Shown here in pieces: positions 44,532-54,028 of a DNA stretch of 64,000 bases. The DNA lies in the NCBI GenBank assembly GCA_020746995.1, contig JAGPXD010000001.1:62001-126000 (forward strand), written 5' to 3'. Source of the DNA: Plectosphaerella cucumerina. Its lineage: Eukaryota; Ascomycota; Sordariomycetes; Glomerellales; Plectosphaerellaceae. The position numbers and the translations under genes were made by a program. Position 1 is the stretch's first letter. Every line of letters starts with the position of its first letter. The notes below the pieces were generated by a model. It was not told where the DNA came from. It made no database searches and saw only the letters and a program-made list of their open reading frames with translations.

Positions 44532-45348
44532 GAGAGCGGCCTTGCAGTTGATTGAGTTGTGGATAACTGGGAACACTGAGAGATATAAGCTCCCGATCCC
44601 GACAACCCATTTTTTTCCGGGGAACAGGCCGGGCTGGGATTTATTAGTTCTGAATTCCACCCATGTTCCCTCGCAGAGGGCTGAAGGATAGCCATCATCT
44701 CTTGGTGCGCTAGCCTTCCACTAAGGCAGGGACCATTCCCAAGCGCAGGTGTCTGGCATGGCTTCTGGAATGTGTTTGAGTCGTGCTGAACATATACTCG
44801 ACAGGTTGCTTATCAGGGTCCTGGGGTGTGTTTCACCCTCTTTACGGCCACCTTTCTGGTAGAGTAGGTCGTAGCGAGATTAGTGACCGTGAGAGCTTAT
44901 GTGAAGCATCTGGTTAGCGGTATCGTTTCCCTGCGACAAACAAGCTATCCACATCGTATAAGGCTATCAAATTAAATACCCCTATTCGAATCCCCCTACG
45001 GCAACGAGTACGGATAGGGCCCGGCCGAGTTCAAGCGCCTGCTTGCCGCGAATAGGTCCGAGAAGCCGTTCAAGTTGTCGTACCAGTTTGACGACATCAG
45101 TTCAATTCGACGCAGCAGGTCGATCGACGTAGCAGCTTAATCGACGCAGCAGCTCGACCGGCGCCGCTGCCTTCCCCACTACTTCCGGCGCCAACATCGC
45201 CGAAAAGTAGTAGGTGGGGTGCTCTCTGTTCTCCACCATTCGTACTCGCTTCGCCAACTTCAAACTCTTGCTTCACTCCTTTGATCGCAGCGCTTCGCGG
45301 CCAGCGCCTTCTAAAACATATTCAATCTTGTCGATTTGTTCGATCATC
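44532..45348. other. intergenic region with short minisatellite
   Basis: About 817 bp between divergent genes. At about 45105-45160 it carries three GACGCAGCAG / GACGTAGCAG words of the dispersed minisatellite family also found near 5.5, 8.2 and 57.6 kb. The rest shows no feature. Confidence 0.55.
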
Positions 45349-45921
45349 ATGCCGCTACTCAGGTACAACGTTGCCATCACACTCGACGGGTACATTGCCT
45401 CGCCCGATGGCTCAACTGAATGGATCATCGAAGACCCTTCAATCGACTTTGACGCTCTCTATGCCCAATTCGACACGTTCGTCATGGGCCGCAAGACGTA
45501 CGAGGTCATGATGCACCACGCCGAGCAATCCGGGGCAAACCCCCTTCGCGGCAAGCACGTCCTTGTCGTGAGCGGTACCATGGCTCAGGATCGGCATCCC
45601 GACGTTGAGGTCGTCACGAAAGGCTACCTTGACCGCCTCGCCGAGAAAAGGGCCCGGCCTGGAGGCAAGGATGTTTGGCTGATGGGCGGAGGCCGTCTCG
45701 CGCAAGAGTGTCTCGATGCTGGGCTGCTCGACACCATCGAGGCTGCCATCATGCCCGTCGTTATAGGGGATGGTGTCAGGATGGTGCTGCCCTCGACGTC
45801 TGCCACTGGCAGCAAACTCGTCGTGGAGAACATCGAGAGATTGAGCAGCGGCATCATCATGACCAACTACAAAGTCGCCCACGCAGCACCAGCAACACAG
45901 CATGTCTCGCCGACGCGATAG
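45349..45921 (+). CDS. dihydrofolate reductase-like / RibD C-terminal domain protein
   Basis: An intronless 190-residue protein with the RibD-C/DHFR-like fold. Marks are YNVAITLDGYIASPDGSTEW at the N-terminus, TFVMGRKTYEVM, and the glycine-rich nucleotide site DVWLMGGGRLAQECLDAGLL followed by a PVVIGDGVRM strand. These proteins bind NAD(P)H and reduce small, often pteridine- or pyrimidine-like, substrates. Most fungal stand-alone members are uncharacterised and are not the folate-cycle enzyme. The ATG at 45349 immediately precedes the first strand; the longer frame from 45214 is untranslated leader. Confidence 0.88.
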   Translation: MPLLRYNVAITLDGYIASPDGSTEWIIEDPSIDFDALYAQFDTFVMGRKTYEVMMHHAEQSGANPLRGKHVLVVSGTMAQDRHPDVEVVTKGYLDRLAEKRARPGGKDVWLMGGGRLAQECLDAGLLDTIEAAIMPVVIGDGVRMVLPSTSATGSKLVVENIERLSSGIIMTNYKVAHAAPATQHVSPTR

Positions 45922-46560
45922 AAAGCTCTTCTGCAGCAACACTGCACCTTGCACATGCCGGAAGCCACCTAATCTAACCGGGCTCCCGCCTATCCTCAGC
46001 ACCAAGCTGTCACCGTGGCACGATTGATTGCACCCCTCGAAATAGACATGCGGCACCAAGCGAGGCGCCCCGCTGCCACCTTTGTCCCGACGGAACCAGG
46101 CCGCCGGCGTTACCCCCCTTCGCCGGGGGCCAACCTTCTCCAACCCATACTCCAACGCGGATCGGAAGAGCACCTCCCCATCACATGCCCACCCTCGAGA
46201 GCAAATGCTCTCCGCATTGCGCCCCTTCGGACGGTGCCTCTCCGAGAAGATCCACCCTCCGTCGGTGCCACACCCAAGGAGCTGCTCTCTTGCGATGTTA
46301 TGGCAACTCGGCCTGCGGAACGCCTGCCTCAATTGGTGCCGGTCAAAATAGCCAAAATACATCCCGCCCATCATCGAAATGCCACCTGTTCGATCTCGCC
46401 GGATGGGCTTATATCAACGGCTGTCCCCGGGCGACATCCTCTGCGGGGCTACATCCTCGAGACAGCTGCCTTCGCTTCCAGCCCAAACAAGCTCTCTAGT
46501 CCTCGACACTGCCCTCACTGACGACTCACGCTGTGCCTCGCCCCGTCCTCCGTTTTCACC
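45922..46560. other. intergenic, no feature recognised
   Basis: 639 bp between two plus-strand genes. Open frames are short. The leader just before 46561 is pyrimidine-rich and ends CACCATGG. Confidence 0.4.
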
Positions 46561-49012
46561 ATGGCTGTGGCTAGCCCCGAGCACCCCGTGAGCGCCCTCA
46601 GGGACGACCTTGCCGCTGACTTGAGCGACGACGTCGAAGAGGTCGATGATGAGGTTGTTCGCCATCCGCCTCAAAAGGGAGACTTTGACCTCCAGATTGG
46701 CTTCGAGGAGATTCTAGTCGACGTAGACCCCGGTCTCTCCCTAGACTACCTCAAAAGGGCCAACGACCTTGCTGGCAAGCCGCCGCCATCTCGCACTCCT
46801 CGCGATGTTCTCGTCTCCACCCATGTCCAGCATGTCGACAAGCAGCGCAAAGCCGGCGCCGGCGCACTGAAGACCCCCAGAATGGTGAAAAAAGTCACCT
46901 TGGCACTGTCATATGCCCCGAGCTCCAAGTCATACAAGGACTTGGCAAAGGTAAGCCTGCTTCCCTCCCTCCTCAAGCCATCCCAGCGCATCAACAACAC
47001 TCGCTCACGCCAAACAGATGCCGTTGAGCGACCTGCTCGTCGAAAACCACCACCTCGGCAACATGGCCATTGTCCGAACAATAACAGGCCCCTATGTTGG
47101 CGCAGGCTCTGTATCGATTGTTGAAGATGAATATGGCAACACGGAGAAGCTGGCCATCTACAACCAGGGCGACGCCAGTGTTCTCACGTCGACGCCAGAA
47201 GGGTCCATCCTCCTCATCAAGGAACCCTACTACAAGTTCGCGAGCGAGGACGACTTCATGCTATGTGTCGATCACCCTTCGGACGTAATGCTGTTGCGGC
47301 CTGGGCCTGATGATGAGATCATCCCGGAGGCCTTCCGAAGACCCGAGGAGCACGTCGATGCGACAGGATGGCGCGACGCAGGTGACCAGGCCTTTATGCA
47401 GAGAAGTCTGCCCCAAGCCAAGGCAAAGTGAGCTGCCCTTTCGCCGTCCTCCCCTTCCAGTGTGGCGAGATCTCCCCTCTGACTCGCAGCTAGCTACACG
47501 AGAGCAATCGAGCTTGCCTCCGCCGAGGACGGGGCACTTCTGCGCGACCTGTACGCGAAGAGAGCGGGTACAAATCTCTCCATCAAGTGCTACGACGAAG
47601 CCATCGCCGACGCGCTTGCCTCCCGGGGCGGCGCAGCCGATGGGCGCGCTTACTTTGTGGCAGCGCGCGCGGCGTACGAGCTGGCCGACTTCCAGCAGAG
47701 CAAGAAGCACTTTGAGGCGGCGGTCAAGGCCGGGGCGTCAGCAGCGAACGTGCTCAAGGAACAAAAGCGATGCCTCGCCCGCGTCGAGGAGGAGGAGACC
47801 GGCAATCATGACTGGCCGGCCATTGCCAAAAAGGTCACCTCGAAGAACATCCATCTCGACCTGGGTACGTACAACCAAAAGACCGAGGTCCGCGACTCAC
47901 CGCATCACGGCCGCGGGCTGTTCGCCACGCGCGACATCAAGGCCGGCGAGGTCATCTACGCAGAGAAAGCCACGTGCGTGCCCAACGAGTTCAACCCGGA
48001 CCACAACTCGGCAGCAGCATACGCGCAGCTGGTCGAGCTCTGCAGGAACAATCCGTCGGTGCACGACAAGGTGCTTGATTTGTACGGCGGGACGTACAAG
48101 CGGAGCGGGAACGAGGGCGCAGTGGTGGATGGCCGGCAGGTACTCGACGTATACCTGCTCGAGTCGATCCGACGCAAGAACTGCTTCAGCGGCACACACG
48201 TATCGGCCGATGCCTCGCGGCCAGGGTGGAACATGTGGAAGCAGGGCATGTCGCGTGGTGTTTGGGTGTATTCTGCCTACTCCAACCATGCCTGCATGCC
48301 CAACTCGAACCGGTCCTTCGTCGGCGACATGCTCATCTCGGTGGCGACGGTCGACATCAAGGCCGACACCGAGGTGACGCAAATCTACATGCCTCCCAAG
48401 GCAGCATACCTGCGCCGCGTGGATCAGTACCGAACCAGCTGGGGCTTCGCCTGCGGCTGCGACCTATGCACGGGCGAGGCGGCGTCGCCACGGTCGCAGC
48501 ATGAGCGGCGATTCGAGGTGCTGGCCGAGATCGAACCGGCACTGCGGCGCAAGGGCATGAACCCTCACACCCACCAGACGGATGCTTCGATCCGGGTGGT
48601 CGAGAAGCTCGCAGCGCGGCTCGAGGCCTTGCACGAGCCCGAGGTGTATGGACGCCTGCCGCGCCTGACGCTCATTTGGCCTTCCATGTGGATTCTTCAG
48701 GCATGGTACACGCGCAGAAAGTGGAAGAAGGTCGTCCACTGGGCGCTCCAGGTGCTGCGGAACTTTGGCTATGTCATGCCGCTGCGGGGCCCCGATGGTG
48801 TTGATGAGGGCGACAAGTCGGTGCTCTGGGTGTACCGCGACCAGATTGCCGTCGGGACCTTTGAGACGACGCAGGCGCTCAAGCTTCTGGAGCATGCGTG
48901 GAACGAGCTGGCCAAGCCCGACATGGCGGCGCAGGCGCGGGCTGCCGGCATGACGAGCCTCACGGCCATGGCAGGTTTCGCCAGCGAGGAAACGTACAAC
49001 GCGATCATGTAG
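46561..49012 (+). CDS. TPR-SET domain protein, putative lysine methyltransferase
   Basis: Three exons (46561-46950, 47018-47427, 47494-49012) encode 772 residues. A charged N-terminal region is followed by a conserved segment (MPLSDLLVENHHLGNMAIVR) and TPR-like helices (NYTRAIELASAEDG...YDEAIADAL; ADFQQSKKHFEAAV). The split SET domain has HGRGLFATRDIKAGEVIYAE and the SNHACMPNS cofactor/knot motif, then VTQIYMPP and a post-SET-like CGCDLC. There is no MYND finger, unlike animal SMYD proteins; this layout is common in fungi. It would methylate lysines on histones or other proteins using S-adenosylmethionine. Junctions keep the frame (DLAK-MPLSD; AKA-NYTR). The gap to the P450 start (49013-49328) holds only untranslated sequence. 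Confidence 0.9.
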
Positions 49013-49328
49013 ACCAAAGTTGATTCAGGCGTTTGGTGAGGTGTACCGGATATCTTTTTTGACTTTGTCGATTTGTTATCACACTCAAGTTGGACTGCCC
49101 ATGCTCCTCGTCGTAGATGCTAACTGGCCAAGGTGGTAAGCAGTGATGGATGGGGGGTCACACAGGCGCCGTATGCCGTGCATTGGTCGTAAATATCGTA
49201 AACTTGGATGAATGGGACTTTGGGCGATCCCCGCGCTCCAAACAAACACTTTGCTCGCTATAAAAGTTCACGACTCCCACCCGTTTTCTCTCTACGCCCG
49301 CCTTTCCATCACCCCGGATGCCGCGAGC

Positions 49329-51102
49329 ATGCCGAAAGTCCATATCCCCGGTCCATGGCTGGCCAAATTCACCGTCCTTCCCCTCGTTCTGCGCCAAGCG
49401 CTCCGTCGCAACTTTGATGGACTACACGGCCCGCACAGTGTGGTACAGACGGGCCCTCGCCGCGTCTCCGTCAACGATGCCCGTGGCTTGCGCGACGTTT
49501 TTCTGTCTGCACCAGTGCGTCGCCTCGACCGGTATCCCAATCTTGTCTTTCTGCACAACTAGTACCGTCACCCCCGAGTTCTTTTTATTGTGTTAGGCTG
49601 TGTCAGGAGTCTTTGGGGTCTGTCTCGCGAGTGGTTTGCCGCGTGGGTATCACGTACTACTACATGAACTCCTAAGACAGACTCCTGATGACTCCTGATA
49701 CATTCGTAAAAGGAAATTATTGACTCCGCGTTATCATAGTGCGGCCGAGAATATAATATCGACCGTCGACGGCGACACGCACCACGACCGCCGAAGGATC
49801 GTCCAACCCTCCTACGCGGCCACACTCGCCGTGTCAGAAGAGCTGAAAGGTGTCGTATCCCGTGCGGCAGAGGGGTTCCTGGCCCTTCGCGAGAGAGAGC
49901 AAGGTCAGCGACCACTGGGGAACGCCGATGTCAAGCCTCTCCTGCGCCTTGCGCTGGCCGACATCATGAGCCATGTCGTCTACGGGAGGGCACACGAGAC
50001 GAATACACTCCGAGACCCCGAGCAACGTTCTCTGTTACAGAAGGATGCGGATTTTCACGACTGGAGGATCAGTAGGTCCGCCTCGAGTTTCTTTGCGCTT
50101 CTGTTTCCGGACACGACACTCTGGCTGCGTAAAAATCTTGGCTGGTCGCCGCGAGGCCACGATATCACCCTCATCAACAGTACCGTTACCCCCGAGTTCT
50201 TAATTACCGTATTAGGCTGTGTCAGGAGTCATTGGAGTCCGTCTCGCAAGTCGTTTGCCTTGCCACGTGGGGTCTACGTGCTGCTACTGCATCAACTCCC
50301 AGGATAAACTCCTGATGACTCCTGAGACGTCCATAAAAGGAAATTACTGACTCCGCGTGTCGCAGGGCCGCACACAGACAAGCTCGGTCGCGCCGCTCTT
50401 CTGGCTCTCCAACATGGACGCACGACTGTCGGGGCCTGCCCGATGGAGCGGATGTACAGGCATCTCGTTGAGAACGGACCAACTCCTGCGGTGCCATCTC
50501 TGGAGTACATCCTTAGCGACTGCGTGGACCACTTCTGGGCCGGTGTCAATACACCCCTTGATCCGCTCGTTGCTCTCTTGAAGAAACTCGACGAACCTCA
50601 GAACGGGCGCATCAGGCAGAAGCTGGAAGCTGAGCTCGGCGAGGCTGCCCTCCCTCATGGCGGCTCTCCATTTGATATCCCGGCCACCGTCCTCAGTCGG
50701 CTCCCGCTCCTCGACGCCGTCATCCGCGAAACACTGCGCCTCTACCCACCCGTCCCATTTGGCCTCGAGCGCCGCGTCACAAAGCGCGAGGGCGGCATCA
50801 TCGTCGGTGGCCACTTCATTCCCGCCGGCTGGATCGTGGGGGCAGCCCCTGAGACCTTGCACAGGCGGCCTGACATTTTCGCGCAACCTGGCGAGTGGCG
50901 GCCTGAGCGTTGGCTGGCTGGTGGCGACGGTGCGACGGACGAGGCCAGGCGTGCGTCCCTGGGGGACATGAAGAGGCACTTTTACGCATTTGGCGCTGGG
51001 CCGCGTATGTGCATTGGTGTTAACGTTGCATGGACCGCCATGAGAGGGCTCGTCGCAGGCATATATGGGAGGCCACCCAGGACGTCCATGAGAACGCCAT
51101 GA
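49329..51102 (+). CDS. cytochrome P450, probably N-terminally truncated, with two introner introns
   Basis: Exons 49329-49561, 49740-50179 and 50366-51102 give 469 residues. Family marks: HIPGPWLAKF near the start; DGDTHHDRRRIVQPSYA; the I-helix oxygen site HFWAGVNTP; the K-helix ETLR; WRPERWL; and the heme loop FGAGPRMCIGV with the axial Cys. Both introns are introner-like elements whose removal restores the frame (LHN-YAAEN; LIN-RPHTD). Oddities: there is no hydrophobic membrane anchor before HIPGP, and about 20 residues after the heme loop the frame turns to GRPPRTSMRTP, while another frame reads EATQDVHENAMML, so a small indel probably altered the C-terminus. The gene may be recently inactivated or need an unseen first exon. 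Substrate unknown. Confidence 0.8.
49562..49739 (+). mobile_element. introner-like element forming P450 intron 1 (178 bp)
   Basis: It starts GTACCGTCACCCCCGAGTTC, continues TTAGGCTGTGTCAGGAGTC, and ends GTAAAAGGAAATTATTGACT then CGCGTTATCATAG. An internal inverted repeat pairs GTCAGGAGTC...GGGTCTGTC with GACAGACTCCTGATGACTCC. The 3' block supplies the branch point (TATTGAC) about 15 bp before the AG. Intron phase 2. No obvious target-site duplication brackets it. Confidence 0.92.
50180..50365 (+). mobile_element. introner-like element forming P450 intron 2 (186 bp)
   Basis: It starts GTACCGTTACCCCCGAGTTC, contains TATTAGGCTGTGTCAGGAG and GGGGTCTACGTGCTGCTACT, and ends AAAAGGAAATTACTGACTCC then GCGTGTCGCAG. 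This is the longest copy. It is clearly homologous over its whole length to intron 1 and to the DUF7053 intron, roughly 85-90% to the latter by eye over about 150 bp. Intron phase 1. Confidence 0.92.
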
Positions 51103-51395
51103 TGCTTTGACAGGAAAGGGGTGGTCAGGGACATCTCCACTCAGCACGCCGTGTTGCGTGAATGTAGAATCAATCAATGCAAGGTAAACAATGTATCACT
51201 AGTATGTATGCCCGCCAGAAAGGCTTCCTTCACACTTTGCTTCTCCAAGCCAAATGATCTTGAGACCGACGAAACGCGCATGTACAACGCGACAACCCAC
51301 CAAGTCGGACCATGGCGCCCATGCTTCTACCCGACCACCCGAATGTTTTCGCTGCCGGAACGCCTGCCATCATATTCCCCTTCCTACCGTGCCCA

Positions 51396-53087
51396 TCACC
51401 GTTTGCTGCTCCTCGTTGTGCGACCTGATGCAGGAGCAGGAGCAGCCTCGGCCTTGGCCTCCTTCTCGTTTGCTCCCCTTTGCTGTCGCTTCGAGGTGGC
51501 GACCGGGGCCTGCTTCTTCGCGGTAGCCTTTGCGTTAACCTGCTTGGCGGACGCCGGAGCAGTGGCCGCTTTCGAGGCGGCAGACTTCGGGGGGCGACCA
51601 CGACGTTTCGGCGCCGAGGAGACGGATTGGGCACCGAGGACAATATCCCTCCCGCCCTGTGTCTCCCAGTACTCATCCAGATGTTCGCTAGCGTAGCCCG
51701 CGACGGCATTCTCAGGCTCCCATGAGCGCTGTGGCGAGCCGATCCAGGCAACGTACACAGAGACATCGCCAGACTTGGCGACCTGGTGCTTCTCAATACG
51801 CAGGACGTGCCACATGTCGGGATTCTTAAGGGCCGAGTTGCGGCCACCCTTGACAGAGCGCCAGTATTGGAAGAGAGCGTCTGGTGCGTCCTCTTGCACA
51901 TTCGCCTCGGGTTCCCAGGTATATTCGCCATCGGGCTTGTTCGTCTTCCAGGACACCTGTACATCGAGAAGGGTAGGGTCGTCGGCGTTGTGGCGATGGT
52001 CGGTAATCCGGTCAACTTCGAACTCGCCATTTTCGTTGGGCTCGTCGGAGGTTTCTGCCGCCAAGGATGGGCCGGCAGTCTCTGCGGTAGTCTCTGCGAC
52101 AGCGGCTTCGGCCTCTGTGACGGTGAGTGACTTCCGTGCGCGCTGTCTGCGCGGTGCTGGCTTTGCCTTTGGTGCGGGTTCGGGAGCAGTCGAAGCGGAA
52201 GACTTGGCCAGACTCTTCCTCGTTGAGATGGCTGCGATCGAGGCCCTGCTCGGCGGGGCGCTATCTTGGTTGCTAATGGGTTCGGAGAGGGTCGCTGGGC
52301 TGGCATTGGTATCAGTCCTGGATCCATTGACGGCCACAATTTCGTTGGCGGTCGACGCGCTCCGACTCCTGGGAGCAGGAGAGCTTGCGGTCGGCGCTGA
52401 ACCGTTCTTCTGGTTTGGCTGCGCGTCGCCTGGCTCCGAGGCATCATGGAGCTGGTTCTCAAGCTCGATGGCTGTATCATCGCCCATTGTAGCCGCCACT
52501 ACGGGAGATTCAACCCGCCTCGTCTGCGCCGGCGTGTCCTGCACGATGGCAGTAACAGAGTCTTCCACCTCGTCAATTGACCTCTTGCGGCCAGCAATGA
52601 TAGCTTCGGGGGCAATGGCCGGCTTCTGGCCCGTGAGGACGCCGACGAACCTGTTTTTCAGGCCGCCAAGGAGAGAGGCAGCCGGAGTCTGGGTAGTGGT
52701 GACCGTCTCCTCGATGGACACACTGATCTCCTCCTCGACAGGACTGCCGAGGACAGCGGTGGTGGGAGAGTCCATGGGGGCCATGGGGGCCATTGGCGCA
52801 ATAGGAGCCGAGTCTGTGTGAGAGCGGGAGACGGTGCTCTCGCGGGACGCGGGCCTCTGGGGGGTTGACGCGGCGCCAGGGAGGTGAAGGGCGCGTTTGT
52901 TCGGTACGGTCTGGGGTGCCACGGGCGAGGACGCCAGATGCGAGTCCTCAGGACCGGCGCTCCGGAAGCGCTTGGACGGGCGCGACGACTGAGAGCCCGT
53001 CGCGACTGACATCGTGGGGGTTCCGATGCGAAAGCGGGAGCCGAGAGTGGTTTGTTTTGTTTTGGATTCCTCAGTGAGATTCGCCAT
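51396..53087 (-). CDS. chromodomain protein with AT-hook-like motif
   Basis: An intronless frame of 563 residues from the ATG at 53087; a longer in-frame extension to 53498 lacks conservation. The first two thirds are low-complexity, Ser/Ala/Pro-rich and probably disordered, with a nuclear-type basic patch (AGRKRSIDEVED). The C-terminal third has a chromodomain (EFEVDRITDHR...VSWKTNKPDGEYTWEPEANV...LFQYW) and a second chromo-like unit (WHVLRIEKHQV...VAWIGSPQRSWEPENAV...LDEYW). An AT-hook core (KRRGRPPKS) and a basic Lys/Ala tail follow. Chromodomains bind methylated histone tails and AT-hooks the DNA minor groove, so a heterochromatin or gene-silencing role is likely. It may relate to HP1-complex partners such as CDP-2, but I cannot confirm this. 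Confidence 0.82.
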   Translation of the reverse strand: MANLTEESKTKQTTLGSRFRIGTPTMSVATGSQSSRPSKRFRSAGPEDSHLASSPVAPQTVPNKRALHLPGAASTPQRPASRESTVSRSHTDSAPIAPMAPMAPMDSPTTAVLGSPVEEEISVSIEETVTTTQTPAASLLGGLKNRFVGVLTGQKPAIAPEAIIAGRKRSIDEVEDSVTAIVQDTPAQTRRVESPVVAATMGDDTAIELENQLHDASEPGDAQPNQKNGSAPTASSPAPRSRSASTANEIVAVNGSRTDTNASPATLSEPISNQDSAPPSRASIAAISTRKSLAKSSASTAPEPAPKAKPAPRRQRARKSLTVTEAEAAVAETTAETAGPSLAAETSDEPNENGEFEVDRITDHRHNADDPTLLDVQVSWKTNKPDGEYTWEPEANVQEDAPDALFQYWRSVKGGRNSALKNPDMWHVLRIEKHQVAKSGDVSVYVAWIGSPQRSWEPENAVAGYASEHLDEYWETQGGRDIVLGAQSVSSAPKRRGRPPKSAASKAATAPASAKQVNAKATAKKQAPVATSKRQQRGANEKEAKAEAAPAPASGRTTRSSKR

Positions 53088-54028
53088 TTGTGGGCGGGAA
53101 CAAGGTCGGATGTGCGCGTCGAGATGGGGGGTCCGAGGAGGGGAGTTCGGGTGGGTGTGCCACAGAATCGCAGATGGTGGTGTTCGTCGGGGGTGGGCGG
53201 GTTTGCGTAGGTTCGCGCGCGACTTGCTTGGTTCTGGGGAGGAAATTGATCCGTTGTAGGAGTATTTGTACTGGGATGACGCCTGATGATTAAGGGCACA
53301 GGTATGCGTAAGATCTGCCTCGGTAACAGAGCCTGTGTCGGAAGGCGACGGCGCGGCGGAGGGGGAAAATTGGCGATGTTGTTTTTGGAAAGGAGCCGTC
53401 ACTTGGAAGCGCAACACACGGCAGATGGATGGACTCGCGTGTCTTAGGTAAGCTGCTCGTGACCGATTGAAGGGCGATGGACCACGGAGGGTGCCCAAAA
53501 CGGGCAGAGCTTGAGCTCATGTGGATCTATTTTTCAGGGCGGGGGCCTGGTGTCGGGGTCGTGGTGTTTGTTCGCCTGCGACGTCGACTCACGCCCTCTC
53601 ACATCCAGAAATTTCCGCAGCCTTCCGAGTACATACGGTTCGAGAACAGCGCACCACGACACGCTGCATAGGCACCCCGCCGCAGCCTTGCCATTGCCGC
53701 ACTTTGGAGGGGGCCAAGCCGGCCAACAGGGACACTTCAGCTCAGCCCCGCGTCCCGGCAGTCTGGAAGCGACACCACTTCCCTGTCGGTCTCCAGGCAC
53801 CCGACGCCAAAGAGAGGTAGGCAGGGAGAGGCCTGGGTTGGTTGCAGCCGATGAGATTTGACATGTAACATTTGAGTTACAGGGTCGGCAGAATCACAAC
53901 ATGTCAGTCATAACAAGGCCAATTCGATTGTCAATTGGCAGTAAGCTGGAGTGCGGCGGCGGGCACCTTGGAGAGAGCTCTTGGCACGGCGACTGCCATC
54001 CTTTGATGCTTCCAGAAGAGCGCCCACA
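53088..54028. other. intergenic, no feature recognised
   Basis: About 940 bp between the chromodomain gene start and the MFS stop. Open frames are shadows or lack any domain. Confidence 0.45.

Noticed and set aside
51775..52821. Plus-strand 348-codon frame
   Set aside because: Antisense shadow of the chromodomain gene. It shows no domain of its own.
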